From the NCBI GenBank assembly GCA_910585155.1, contig CAJUEC010000044.1:1-17982 (forward strand): 17,982 nucleotides of DNA, written 5' to 3'. This document shows, in pieces, positions 7,307-15,170 of the stretch; positions within the stretch are counted from its first letter, which is position 1; each line of letters opens with the position of its first letter. Position numbers and translations under genes: made by a program. Below the pieces are notes generated by a model. That model saw nothing but the letters and a program-made list of their open reading frames with translations, was not told the origin of the DNA and ran no database searches. Source of the stretch: an uncultured Oscillospiraceae bacterium (GTDB taxonomy: Bacteria > Bacillota > Clostridia > Oscillospirales > Oscillospiraceae).

Positions 7307-9067
7307 TCAATGCGGGCGCGCCGGCCTCAGCGCGTATTTCTCGCTGTACTGATGAACCCTGGCCGAGAAATCCCCTCCATCGTTTCGCAGCGCCCGCAGG
7401 GACCTGTGCAGATCCATGCCGCCGTCCGCCGCGTCGATGACGCTCCCGGCGATGTTGGAGCAGTGGTCGGCGGTGCGCTCCAGGTCGGTCAGCAGGTCGG
7501 ACCAGGCAAAGCCCGTGCCGATGGTGCACACGCCCTGCTGGAGGCGGAGGATGTGGCGGGTGCGCAGCTGCTCCTTGAGCTGGTCGATGACCTGCTCAAG
7601 CGGCTCCACCTGGGCGGCGGCGGCCAGGTCATTCTCCAGAAACGCCGCGAGGGACAGCTCCAGAATCTCGGTGACGGCGGCGCACAGCACGTCCAGCTCG
7701 GCCATCGCGGCGTCCGTGAGGCGCAGCTTTTTCTCCCGCATCTCCGCCCCGGACCCCAGCAGGTTCACCGCGTGGTCGGCAATGCGCTCAAAGTCGCCGA
7801 TGATCTTCAGCAGCTTGGCGGCCTCCATGCTGTCCGCCTCGCCGATCTGCCGGGCGCTCAGCTTCACCAGATAGCTGCCCAGAATGTCCTCATAGCGGTC
7901 GGTCCTCTCCTCCCCCTCCCGGATGGAGGCGGCCAGCTCCGGCGTACACGCCCGCAGCGAGGAGAGGGACTCTCTCAGGGCCGACCCGGCGGTTTTTGCC
8001 ATGTCGGAGGCCACCTCCCGGCACCGCTCCAGGGCGATGTGGGGCGCGGCCAGCAGGCGCTCGTCCAGCTCCGGGCGGGCCTCGGGCTGCCCCGCGTCGG
8101 GAATCAGCCCGTTGACCAGCCGCTCCAGGAAGCCGGACAGGGGCAGCATGAGCAGCGTACACAGAACATTGAACACCGTGTGGGCGGCGGCGATGCCTAC
8201 CCGCGTCGCCGGCTGCTCCAGAAGGGCAGGGGCAAGCAGGGCCCGAAGCAGGCAGAACGCGGCCAGCCACACCGCGCTGCCGATCACGTTGAAGGACAGG
8301 TGGACCAGGGCGGCCCGCTTCGCGTTTTTATTCGCCCCCACGGAGGAGAGCATGGCGGTGGCGCAGGTGCCGATGTTCTGCCCCATGATGATGGGGATGG
8401 CCGCGCCGTAGGAGACCTGCCCGGTCACGGCCAGCGCCTGCAAAATCCCAACGGAGGCGGAGCTGGACTGGATGACCGCCGTAAGCGCCGCCCCGGCCAG
8501 GACGCCCAGAACCGGGTTTTGGAACAGGATGAACAGCTGCTGAAAGGCCGGGACGTCCCGCAGGCCGGAGACCGCGCCGGACATGGTCTCCATGCCGAAC
8601 ATCAGCGTGGTGAAGCCCAGCAGAATCGTGCCTGTGTCCCGCTTCTTCGCGGACTTGCAGAACAGATAGAGGATGATCCCGGCCACGGCCAGCACCGGGG
8701 TGAAGGAGGCGGGCTTTAAGAGCTGGATGAATACATTTCCGCTGTCAATCCCCGTCAGGCTCAGGATCCACGCCGTGACCGTGGTGCCGATGTTGGCCCC
8801 CATGATCACGTTGATGGCCTGCCTCAGGGTCATCAGGCCCGAGTTGACGAAGCCCACCACCATAACGGTGGCGGCCGAGGAGCTTTGGATCACCGCGGTG
8901 ACGCCCAGCCCCGTCAGCAGGCCGGAGACCCTGCCGGAGGTGAACCGCCCCAGAATGGAGCGCAGCTGGTCCCCGGCCCTCCGCTCCAGCGCCTGCCCCA
9001 TAACGCTCATCCCGAACAGGAACAGGCTCAGGCCGCCGGCCAGAGTCAATATGTCAAATAAATCCAT
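7307..9067 (-). CDS. Na+/phosphate cotransporter with C-terminal PhoU-like domain (NptA/YjbB type)
   Basis: This 586-residue protein couples sodium to phosphate movement across the membrane. Two inverted-repeat Na/Pi cotransporter units carry the paired QSSSA signatures (residues 61-65 and 200-204), each followed by a GxNIGT motif. The membrane part ends near residue 320. A helical PhoU-like domain fills about 340-586, with the two metal-site motifs DFERIADHAVNL and DLERTADHCSNI. The start is the ATG at 9067, after GGGGGAAG with about eight bases of spacing; the in-frame 25-residue upstream extension is not hydrophobic and lacks a good ribosome site. It is the first gene of the phosphate operon. 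Family members can act in uptake or in phosphate export; the low-phosphate-type control site upstream favours uptake. Confidence 0.92.
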   Translation of the reverse strand: MDLFDILTLAGGLSLFLFGMSVMGQALERRAGDQLRSILGRFTSGRVSGLLTGLGVTAVIQSSSAATVMVVGFVNSGLMTLRQAINVIMGANIGTTVTAWILSLTGIDSGNVFIQLLKPASFTPVLAVAGIILYLFCKSAKKRDTGTILLGFTTLMFGMETMSGAVSGLRDVPAFQQLFILFQNPVLGVLAGAALTAVIQSSSASVGILQALAVTGQVSYGAAIPIIMGQNIGTCATAMLSSVGANKNAKRAALVHLSFNVIGSAVWLAAFCLLRALLAPALLEQPATRVGIAAAHTVFNVLCTLLMLPLSGFLERLVNGLIPDAGQPEARPELDERLLAAPHIALERCREVASDMAKTAGSALRESLSSLRACTPELAASIREGEERTDRYEDILGSYLVKLSARQIGEADSMEAAKLLKIIGDFERIADHAVNLLGSGAEMREKKLRLTDAAMAELDVLCAAVTEILELSLAAFLENDLAAAAQVEPLEQVIDQLKEQLRTRHILRLQQGVCTIGTGFAWSDLLTDLERTADHCSNIAGSVIDAADGGMDLHRSLRALRNDGGDFSARVHQYSEKYALRPARPH

Positions 9068-9172
9068 AGCGCAATCTTCCCCCAATTTCAGAAGCCCTGC
9101 CAATCGCCCCGGCATCATCCCCGCGGCCGTCTTGACCGCCAATTCGAAGGGCTGTAAGTGCGGCTTCTCAAT

Positions 9173-9200
9173 ATGCTACGGATATATTTTGACATGTGAA
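9173..9200 (-). promoter_or_regulatory. Candidate promoter of the phosphate operon
   Basis: Reading the minus strand, TTCACA (9195-9200) and TAGCAT (9173-9178) are separated by 16 bases and could be -35 and -10 elements. They lie directly downstream of the TTTACA repeats, the usual geometry for PhoP-activated promoters. About 105 bases separate the -10 from the transporter ATG. The -10 is weak, consistent with a need for an activator. Confidence 0.45.
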
Positions 9201-9240
9201 TGTAAATTCTACTACCAAAGCCGTGTAAAATCTATGTAAA
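9201..9240 (-). promoter_or_regulatory. PhoP/PhoB-box-like TTTACA direct repeats
   Basis: On the minus strand, TTTACA occurs at 9235-9240 and 9224-9229, exactly 11 bp apart with a 5-bp gap. A third exact copy lies at 9201-9206, 23 bp further on, with only a degenerate copy between. Gram-positive PhoP boxes are TT[A/C/T]ACA repeats with about 5-bp gaps, so this matches well. The array sits upstream of the Na/Pi cotransporter-regulator-kinase operon, so the encoded regulator is the natural ligand. Confidence 0.72.
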
Positions 9241-9301
9241 ATTCAAACTCGAAGGTGCGGGCCGGCGGCTGAAATAATTCTGCCGAAAGCGGAATCAAGA
9301 C

Positions 9302-9330
9302 TGGTTTTTACCGTGAATCCATGCTATACT
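9302..9330 (+). promoter_or_regulatory. Candidate extended -10 promoter for the hydrolase operon
   Basis: TGCTATACT (9322-9330) is an extended -10 element (TGn plus TATACT), 29 bases before the hydrolase ATG. The -35 at about 9302-9307 (TGGTTT) is poor, as is common for extended -10 promoters. The region 9068-9359 has no gene; it is a divergent control region holding this promoter, the TTTACA repeats and the opposing promoter. Confidence 0.55.
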
Positions 9331-9359
9331 GATATAAAAATGAGAGAAAAGGAACGGCT

Positions 9360-10289
9360 ATGGCGATCAATAAAGCGACGCGGGCAGCGCTGAGTATTCT
9401 GTCCTACCCGGAGATCGACGTGAAAAAGACCTATCTGGTGGAGCGGGAGCTCCACAAGCTGCTGGCCCACCGGCGGAAGAACCCGGCGCTCTACCGCGTC
9501 TGGGAGTACCCGGTGTCAAACGGCGGCCATCAGATCCCCGTGCGTGTGTTCAAGCCCGCCGAGGCAGCTGGGCCCGCCGTGCTGGTCTTCTTCCATGGCG
9601 GCGGCTGGGTGACGGGCACGGTGGACAGCTACGACGGGGTGTGCGCGGATATGGCGGCCATGACCGGCTGCGCCGTGGCCAGCGTGGATTACCGCCTGGC
9701 GCCGGAGCACCGCTTTCCCGCCGCGCCGGAGGACTGCTACGCCGCCGCCCGGGAGGTGTTCCGCAACGCCGGGCTGTTGGGCGTGCGGCGGGAGGATATC
9801 GTTCTGATCGGAGACAGCGCGGGGGGAAATCTGGCCGCCGCCGTCTCGCTGATGGCCCGGGACCGGGGGGAATTTCTGCCCCGCCGCCAGATATTGATCT
9901 ATCCGGCCCTGGCCGGCGACCACTCGGAGAGCTCCCCCTATCCCTCCGTGCGGGAGAACGGGACCGGGTATCTGCTGACCGCCAAACGGGTGCGGGACTT
10001 CCTGGACCTCTACCGCTCCTCCGACGGCGACCCGACAAACCCCTACTTCGCCCCGCTGAGCGCGGACAGTCTGGCGGACCAGCCGGATACGCTGATCATC
10101 ACGGCCCAGTACTGCCCGCTGCGGGATGAGGGCGAGGCCTATGGGGAGCGGCTGCGGAAGGCCGGGGGATACGCGGAGACACATCGGATTCCCGACGCCC
10201 TTCACGGCTACTTCTCCCTCCCCGCCCGGTTTGCGCTGGTAAGACAGACCTATGAGATCATCAACCGTTTTTTGGAGAGAAGCGTATGA
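9360..10289 (+). CDS. HSL-family alpha/beta hydrolase (esterase/lipase-like) with altered catalytic acid
   Basis: A 309-residue alpha/beta hydrolase of the hormone-sensitive-lipase (family IV) type, expected to act on short acyl esters in the cytoplasm. The oxyanion block is FFHGGGW (HGGGW 79-83), the conserved strand VDYRLAPEHRFPAA follows, the nucleophile elbow is GDSAGG with Ser153, and the catalytic His is His282 in ALHGYF. In this family the catalytic Asp is the first Asp of a Y/F-D-PLRDEG block. Here the block reads QYCPLRDEG, so Cys252 takes its place and the nearest acid is Asp256. The protein may be weakly active, use Asp256, or have another role. AAAAGGA precedes the ATG. The stop overlaps the start of the next gene (ATGA), so the two are co-translated. 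Confidence 0.9.
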   Translation: MAINKATRAALSILSYPEIDVKKTYLVERELHKLLAHRRKNPALYRVWEYPVSNGGHQIPVRVFKPAEAAGPAVLVFFHGGGWVTGTVDSYDGVCADMAAMTGCAVASVDYRLAPEHRFPAAPEDCYAAAREVFRNAGLLGVRREDIVLIGDSAGGNLAAAVSLMARDRGEFLPRRQILIYPALAGDHSESSPYPSVRENGTGYLLTAKRVRDFLDLYRSSDGDPTNPYFAPLSADSLADQPDTLIITAQYCPLRDEGEAYGERLRKAGGYAETHRIPDALHGYFSLPARFALVRQTYEIINRFLERSV

Positions 10290-11569
10290 ACAGCAGAAGC
10301 TCGCCGCCCTGGCGGACACTGGACAACGCCGCGAAGATCTTTCCATCCACCGGCTCCTCCCACGACTCCAAGGTGTTTCGCTTCGTCTGCGAGCTGCGGG
10401 AGCCGGTGGAGCCCCAGCTTTTGCAGGCCGCGTTGGACAAGGCCCTAGAACGCTTTCCCATGTACCGCTCCGTGATGAAGCGGGGGTGGTTTTGGTACTA
10501 CCTGGAGGAGAGCCCCCTGCCCGCCCGGGTCTCCGCCGAGGAGCTGCCGCCCTGCTACACCATCTACCCCTCCGTCCGCCGCAGCCTGCTCTTCCGCGTG
10601 CTCTACTACCGCAGGCGGATCAGCCTGGAGGTCCACCACGCCCTGACGGACGGCACCGGGGCGCTCCACTTCCTGTGCGCGCTGGTGTATGAGTACCTGC
10701 TCCTGCGCTATAAGGGCGTGTTTTCCGGCTCCTTCCCCGCTCCGCCCTATGACGCCGCTCAATTCCAGCGCCAGGTGGACAGCTTTCAAAAGTATTACGA
10801 GAAGCCGTCCCGCCGCTTTGCCCGGCTTTCTCCCCCCGCCTACCAGTTCCGGGGAGAGCGCCTGCCCCGGCGGCAGCTGGCCGTGTTGGAGGGGCGGATG
10901 CCCTTGGACCAGGCCCTGGCCTGCGCGCGGGAACGGGGCGCCACGCTGACCGAGCTGATGACGGCGGTTTTCCTGTGCGCGATTCATGACGGGATGCGGG
11001 TGCGGGACCGCAGGAAGCCGGTGGTCGTGGCTATTCCCGTGAATTTGCGCAACTTCTTTCCCTCGGAATCCGCCCGGAACTTCTTCGCCACCATCAATGT
11101 GGGCTATGACTTCAGCAGGGGAGCGGACGGCCTGGAGCCGGTGCTGGCGGAGGTCAAGCGCAGCTTTCAGGCAAACCTGACCCAGGAGCGGATGGGGGAG
11201 CACATGAACCGGCTGTGCGCGCTGGAGCACAGCGTTCCCCTCCGGCTGGTGCCCTTGCCCCTCAAGGACGTGATCCTGCTCGCCGCCAACCGCCTGACCG
11301 CCCGGGGGGTGACGGCCTCCTTTTCCAACATCGGAAAGGTGTCCATGCCCAAGGAGATGGAATCGCTGATCCATTTTTTCGGCGCGTATACAAGCGCCGG
11401 GAAGACCCAGGCCTGCGCCTGTTCCTTTGGCGGACAGTATGTGGTCAGCTTTGCCGGCCCCTTCCGAAGCCACGAGACGGAGCGCGTATTTTTCAAAAAG
11501 CTGGTGCAGATGGGGATCGACGTGGTGCTGACCACCAATCTGCCGCCTGAAAGTGAAAGGGGATCGTGA
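10286..11569 (+). CDS. Condensation-domain/alcohol-acyltransferase-like protein
   Basis: A 427-residue protein of the CoA-dependent acyltransferase/condensation-domain fold. The catalytic signature HHxxxDG is present as HHALTDG (His117-His118, Asp122-Gly123), preceded by a typical N-terminal half (SKVFRFVCELREPV, then LERFPMYRS). The C-terminal half contains the SNIGKV strand seen in alcohol acetyltransferase and PapA-like proteins. There is no carrier-protein domain and no membrane segment. It is predicted to transfer an acyl group to an alcohol or amine; acceptor and donor are unknown. GGAGAG lies six bases before the ATG, which overlaps the hydrolase stop. Its own stop overlaps the start region of the zinc-ribbon membrane protein, so the three genes probably serve one pathway. 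Confidence 0.82.
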   Translation: MNSRSSPPWRTLDNAAKIFPSTGSSHDSKVFRFVCELREPVEPQLLQAALDKALERFPMYRSVMKRGWFWYYLEESPLPARVSAEELPPCYTIYPSVRRSLLFRVLYYRRRISLEVHHALTDGTGALHFLCALVYEYLLLRYKGVFSGSFPAPPYDAAQFQRQVDSFQKYYEKPSRRFARLSPPAYQFRGERLPRRQLAVLEGRMPLDQALACARERGATLTELMTAVFLCAIHDGMRVRDRRKPVVVAIPVNLRNFFPSESARNFFATINVGYDFSRGADGLEPVLAEVKRSFQANLTQERMGEHMNRLCALEHSVPLRLVPLPLKDVILLAANRLTARGVTASFSNIGKVSMPKEMESLIHFFGAYTSAGKTQACACSFGGQYVVSFAGPFRSHETERVFFKKLVQMGIDVVLTTNLPPESERGS

Positions 11570-12228
11570 TGCTGTACTGTAAAAAATGCGGCGTACACCT
11601 GTCCGGCTCCATGCGCCGCTGCCCGCTGTGCCAGGGGGAGGTGTCCGGCACGCCGGAGGAGGACCCATACCCGGTCCTGCTGAAGATGGAGCGGCCATAT
11701 TGGCTGACCGTCCGGCTTGCCGGATGGATCACGACGGTGGTTTTGGCGGTCTGCGCCGCGGTCAATTACTGCTTCCCCTCCGGGGGCTGGTGGTTTTTGT
11801 TTGTGGCGGCGGGCCTGGCCAGCGCGTGGCTGCTGCTGGGCATCGCGTTTCGAAAACGGCGCAACCCCATGAAGGCCATTGTCTGGCTGCTGGCTGCCGT
11901 GTCGGCGCTGGTGCTGATATGGGACTGGCGCACAGGCTTTAAGGGCTGGTCCATCAATTTCGTGCTGCCCTGCCTGATCCCCTGTATGCAGCTGGCGGTA
12001 GCCGCGGCCGCGTGGGTTCTGCGGCTGCGGCCATCCGACTACCTGCTCTATCTGGGCCTGTGCGCGCTTGCCGGCTTCCTCCCCCTGATCCCCCTGCTGT
12101 GCGGCGCGCTGTGGATGATCTACCCCTCGGTGATATGTATTGGCTTCAGCGCGGTTCTTCTGTCCACCCTGGTCCTGTTCCGGGGCGCGGCGCTGCGGGC
12201 GGAGATCATCCGGCGCGGGCACCTGTAA
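11569..12228 (+). CDS. Zinc-ribbon integral membrane protein (DUF6320-like)
   Basis: This 219-residue protein begins with a zinc ribbon: Cys4-x2-Cys7 and Cys18-x2-Cys21 in MLYCKKCG and RRCPLCQG. About six hydrophobic segments follow (roughly 50-70, 72-93, 102-118, 123-148, 153-175 and 180-203). I recall this architecture as DUF6320; no function is known to me. The cytosolic ribbon could bind a partner, nucleic acid or metal at the membrane. A GTG at 11566 is directly followed by ATG 11569; AAAGGGG at 11556-11562 is better spaced for the ATG, which overlaps the acyltransferase stop. It is the last gene of the operon and a hairpin follows. Confidence 0.8.
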   Translation: MLYCKKCGVHLSGSMRRCPLCQGEVSGTPEEDPYPVLLKMERPYWLTVRLAGWITTVVLAVCAAVNYCFPSGGWWFLFVAAGLASAWLLLGIAFRKRRNPMKAIVWLLAAVSALVLIWDWRTGFKGWSINFVLPCLIPCMQLAVAAAAWVLRLRPSDYLLYLGLCALAGFLPLIPLLCGALWMIYPSVICIGFSAVLLSTLVLFRGAALRAEIIRRGHL

Positions 12229-12229
12229 A

Positions 12230-12269
12230 CAACGGCAGCTCCCACCCGGTTCGGGGGGAGCTGCCGTTG
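12230..12269 (+). terminator. 14-bp hairpin after the hydrolase/acyltransferase operon
   Basis: CAACGGCAGCTCCC (12230-12243) pairs exactly with GGGAGCTGCCGTTG (12256-12269) around a 12-base loop, two bases after the zinc-ribbon gene stop. No clear T-tract follows, so it may be a weak or factor-assisted terminator. It separates the operon from the next gene's own promoter. Confidence 0.65.
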
Positions 12270-12312
12270 GTCCATTCACATCGGTTTTGTGGAGCACAGC
12301 CTGAACCCTCTC

Positions 12313-12340
12313 TTGACTTTTCTGCGCAGGCGAGTATAAT
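12313..12340 (+). promoter_or_regulatory. Strong sigma-A-type promoter for the MATE gene
   Basis: TTGACT (12313-12318) and a perfect TATAAT (12335-12340) are separated by 16 bases. Transcription would start near 12347, giving a leader of about 28 bases before the MATE ATG, so no room exists for a riboswitch. Confidence 0.85.
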
Positions 12341-12374
12341 AGCCCCGCGAATAACAGCGGTTGTCCCGGAGGAG

Positions 12375-13772
12375 ATGGTTCTTTTGCGTCGAAAAAATGA
12401 TTTGGGGCGGGACCCCATGGCGGGCCTCCTGTTCCGGCTGGCGGCGCCCACCATGCTGGCCCAGTTCATCAACGTGCTGTACAGCGTGGTGGACCGGATG
12501 TTTATCGGCCACATCGCCGGGGTCGGCTCCCTGGCTCTGGCGGGGGTGGGGGTGTGCGGGCCCATCATCACCCTGCTGGCCTCGTTTTCTTTCCTGGTGG
12601 GGCTGGGCGGCACGCCGCTGATGGCCATGCGGCTGGGGGCCGGAGATCAGGCCGAGGCCTCCGAGCTGCTGTCCAACTGCTTCCGGCTGCTGCTGGGCCT
12701 GGCGGTGGGACTGAGTGTGTTGTTTTTCCTGCTGCGCCGCCAGTTCCTCTGGTGGTTCGGGGCCAGTGTGGACACCTTTCCCTATGCCCTGGACTACATC
12801 ACCATCTACATCGCGGGGACCGCCTTCGCCCTGCTGTCCGGCGGGCTGAACAGCTTTCTCATCGCCCAGGGCCGCTCCGGGCTGGGCATGGGCACGGTGG
12901 TGCTGGGGGCGGCGCTGAACATCGGCCTGGACCCGGTGTTTATCTTCGCGCTGGACCTGGGCGTGGCCGGCGCGGCCTGGGCCACCATCCTCTCCCAGGC
13001 CGCCGCCTGCGCCTTCGCCCTGTGCTCGCTGCGGCTGCCGGGCCTGCCCGTCCCCCTGCGGTGGGGACGCTTCCAGCCCGCGCTGTGCAAAAAGGTGCTG
13101 TTCCTGGGTACCGCGCCCTTTCTGACCTATGCGCTGGACAGCGTGATCCTGATCGTTTTAAACGCAGTCCTCCAGCGCCGGGGCGGGCCCGGGGAGGGGG
13201 ATGTGCTGATCACCTGCGCCGCCATTGTCCAGAGCTACATGCTGCTGATTTCCATGCCTATGAGCGGCATCACGCTGGGGTGCCAGGGGGTAGTGAGCTT
13301 CAACCTGGGCGCGGCCAACCGGGCGCGGGTGGAGCAGGCCCTGCGGGGGGTGCTCCTGCTGTGCCTGGGGTTTGCCGCGCTGATGCTGGCCGTCACCCAC
13401 CTGTGCGCCCCCTGGTTCGTCCGGCTGTTCACCGGGGACGCCCAGGTGATGGCCCGGAGCGTGTCGTATATCAAGCTCTACACCGCCGGGGTGCTGTTCA
13501 TGGCCGTCCAGTGGATGGCGGTGGACATGTCCACCGCCCTGGGACAGGTGGGGCTGGCCCTGTTCTGCTCCCTGGTGCGGAAAATTCTGTTCCTCACCGG
13601 CGTTCTGCTCTTCCCGGCGCTGCTCACCGCCGCCGCGGCATTCGCCGCCGAGCCCTTCTGCGACGTCACCGCCAGCATCATCTCCGCCGTGCTGTTTCTC
13701 CGCTTTACGCCGAGGCTGCTGGCAAGGCGGTGCGCACACAAACAGCCCTGCGCGGCGGAATCCGGCCGCTGA
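12375..13772 (+). CDS. MATE-family multidrug/cation antiporter
   Basis: A 465-residue, roughly 12-helix exporter of the MATE family, expected to expel organic cations or metabolites using a Na+ or H+ gradient. The first helix block GRDPMAGLLFRLAAPTMLAQ, followed by NVLYSVVDRMFIGHI, is the typical DinF/NorM N-terminus. The second bundle begins near FLGTAPFLTYALDS, and GCQGVVSFNLGA matches the second MatE repeat. The start is uncertain: ATG 12375 is only two bases after GGAGG (12368-12372), whereas a TTG at 12384 is 11 bases away and would give MRRKNDLGRDP, also common for the family. The open frame extends back to 12012, but that part is the neighbouring gene in another frame. The gene is transcribed alone from its own promoter. 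The substrate is not predictable. Confidence 0.92.
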   Translation: MVLLRRKNDLGRDPMAGLLFRLAAPTMLAQFINVLYSVVDRMFIGHIAGVGSLALAGVGVCGPIITLLASFSFLVGLGGTPLMAMRLGAGDQAEASELLSNCFRLLLGLAVGLSVLFFLLRRQFLWWFGASVDTFPYALDYITIYIAGTAFALLSGGLNSFLIAQGRSGLGMGTVVLGAALNIGLDPVFIFALDLGVAGAAWATILSQAAACAFALCSLRLPGLPVPLRWGRFQPALCKKVLFLGTAPFLTYALDSVILIVLNAVLQRRGGPGEGDVLITCAAIVQSYMLLISMPMSGITLGCQGVVSFNLGAANRARVEQALRGVLLLCLGFAALMLAVTHLCAPWFVRLFTGDAQVMARSVSYIKLYTAGVLFMAVQWMAVDMSTALGQVGLALFCSLVRKILFLTGVLLFPALLTAAAAFAAEPFCDVTASIISAVLFLRFTPRLLARRCAHKQPCAAESGR

Positions 13773-13827
13773 ACAGGGCTGGATTCCGCCGCCCTCATCC
13801 CGCGCCCGGGCGAGGCGGCGGGCGGCC
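13752..13827. terminator. Overlapping inverted repeats between convergent MATE and SLC13 genes
   Basis: GCGGCGGAATCC (13752-13763) pairs exactly with GGATTCCGCCGC (13781-13792), and the loop holds the MATE stop codon. The right arm is shared with a second stem: CCGCCGCCCTC (13786-13796) pairs, with one bulged base, with GAGGCGGCGG (13812-13821). The 76-base gap between the converging genes (13773-13848) holds nothing else that I see. No T-tract is visible, so termination is likely but not certain. Confidence 0.5.
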
Positions 13828-13848
13828 TTGTGCGCATAAGGCTTGGCG

Positions 13849-15138
13849 CTAACGGTAAAATGGAAAGAAGATGGGCACGAAGACAGCGACCACCAGTACG
13901 ACCAGCACCTCCAGCAGAATGTTGACCTTAAAATAGTCTTGGAATTGGTAGCCTGCTATCATGGTCACGCCGATTTGGGCGTTGGCCAAGGGGGTCGCAA
14001 AGGCTAGATTGGCCCCGTAGCACACGGCCAGACCAAAGGGGATGGGATTGAAGCCCATATAGCCGCACAGGGACAGCACCGGCGTCAGAACGATGATGAC
14101 CGCGGTGGAATTGGAGATGAAATTGCTGACAAGCACAGCCAGGGAGACGGCGGCCAGCAGCAATGCCATGGGGTGAATCTCGGCACCAAAAACAGAGATG
14201 AGCGCGGAGGCGATCAGCTCGTCACACCCGCTCTCGCCGATGCCGGCCGCCAGGCCCAGGCAGCCCGCCAGGCGGATCAGAACGGCCCAGTCCATGTTTT
14301 TCAGCACGGAGCGTTCCGTCGTGCAGCCGGTGACCAGACAGAGCAGCGCGCCGATGACGGCGGCCATGGCGACGTTGACCGCCTCGGTGATGAACAGCAC
14401 GATTACCAGCGCCATGATGAGTCCCATGATAATCCGCTTGTCTGTCCCGGTCCCGCCGGTTCCCTGCCGGATGCAGTAGCTGTCCAGCTTTTTCTGGTCC
14501 ACGCCGGCTTCCTCCCCGTCCTTCCACAGCTTTCGGCTCAGCGGATACCACAGAATGTGAACATAGGCCAGAAAAACCAGGGTGAGGATGACGCCCACAG
14601 GCATATAGTCGAAGGGGCGCAGGGACAGCCCGCAGGTACCCTCCAGCAGGTTCTGCACCTGAAGCTGAGGTGTGCTCCCCATCAGCGTACACACGCCGCC
14701 AAACATGGCGGCCATGGCGATGGGCATGCACAGGCGCTTGAGGTGCATGTGCGCGGAGCCCTTGGACACGGTGTTGACGATGGCCAAGTACATGGCGATG
14801 ACGGCCATATTGGCCATAAAGGCGGACAGGACGGCGGAGAGCAGGATGCCGGCAGTGATGAATCTGCGCTCGCTGCCGGCTCCGGCTCTCATGATGACGC
14901 CGCTCAGGGCGGCGGCCAAGCCGGATTGAAGCATGGCGTCGCCGATGACCAGCATACCGGCGACCATGATGGTGGTGCTGCTGGAGAAGCCGGAAAACGC
15001 CTGGGAGAAACTGCACACCCCGGTCAGGGCGAAGAGGGCGCAGCCCAAAACAGCGGTGGCCGCGCTGGGAAACCAGTTGGTCAAAAACAAGACGATACAG
15101 CCGGTCAGGATCAATAGCGTGATGACGGCAGGGTCCAT
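13849..15138 (-). CDS. SLC13/DASS-type anion (dicarboxylate) transporter
   Basis: This 429-residue permease has about 11 hydrophobic helices and belongs to the ion-transporter superfamily (SLC13/DASS, CitMHS and ArsB relatives). The two half-repeats carry the characteristic hairpin motifs: GGVCTLMGSTPQLQVQ near residues 147-162 and SNFISNSTAVIIVLTP near 338-353. The typical substrates are succinate, citrate, other carboxylates or sulfate, moved with Na+; the exact one cannot be read from the sequence. GGAGGGAG lies about four bases before the ATG. The gene lies 32 bases after the flavoenzyme gene on the same strand and is probably the last gene of that operon. It is only distantly similar to the other SLC13-type protein at 16212-17672, so this is not a recent duplication. 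Confidence 0.88.
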   Translation of the reverse strand: MDPAVITLLILTGCIVLFLTNWFPSAATAVLGCALFALTGVCSFSQAFSGFSSSTTIMVAGMLVIGDAMLQSGLAAALSGVIMRAGAGSERRFITAGILLSAVLSAFMANMAVIAMYLAIVNTVSKGSAHMHLKRLCMPIAMAAMFGGVCTLMGSTPQLQVQNLLEGTCGLSLRPFDYMPVGVILTLVFLAYVHILWYPLSRKLWKDGEEAGVDQKKLDSYCIRQGTGGTGTDKRIIMGLIMALVIVLFITEAVNVAMAAVIGALLCLVTGCTTERSVLKNMDWAVLIRLAGCLGLAAGIGESGCDELIASALISVFGAEIHPMALLLAAVSLAVLVSNFISNSTAVIIVLTPVLSLCGYMGFNPIPFGLAVCYGANLAFATPLANAQIGVTMIAGYQFQDYFKVNILLEVLVVLVVAVFVPIFFPFYR

Positions 15139-15170
15139 TTCTCTCCCTCCTGTGTGGCCCCGGGCCGGCC

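Noticed and set aside
6584..8719. 711-codon plus-strand open frame opposite the response regulator and transporter
   Set aside because: It is an antisense shadow crossing a gene boundary, with Gln/His/Gly-rich sequence and no motifs.
12012..12374. N-terminal extension of the MATE protein
   Set aside because: It overlaps the zinc-ribbon gene out of frame, then crosses the hairpin and the strong promoter, which lies downstream of that proposed start.
12341..12374. Possible riboswitch upstream of the MATE gene (guanidine and other riboswitches occur before exporters)
   Set aside because: The promoter leaves only about 28 bases of leader, too short for a known aptamer.
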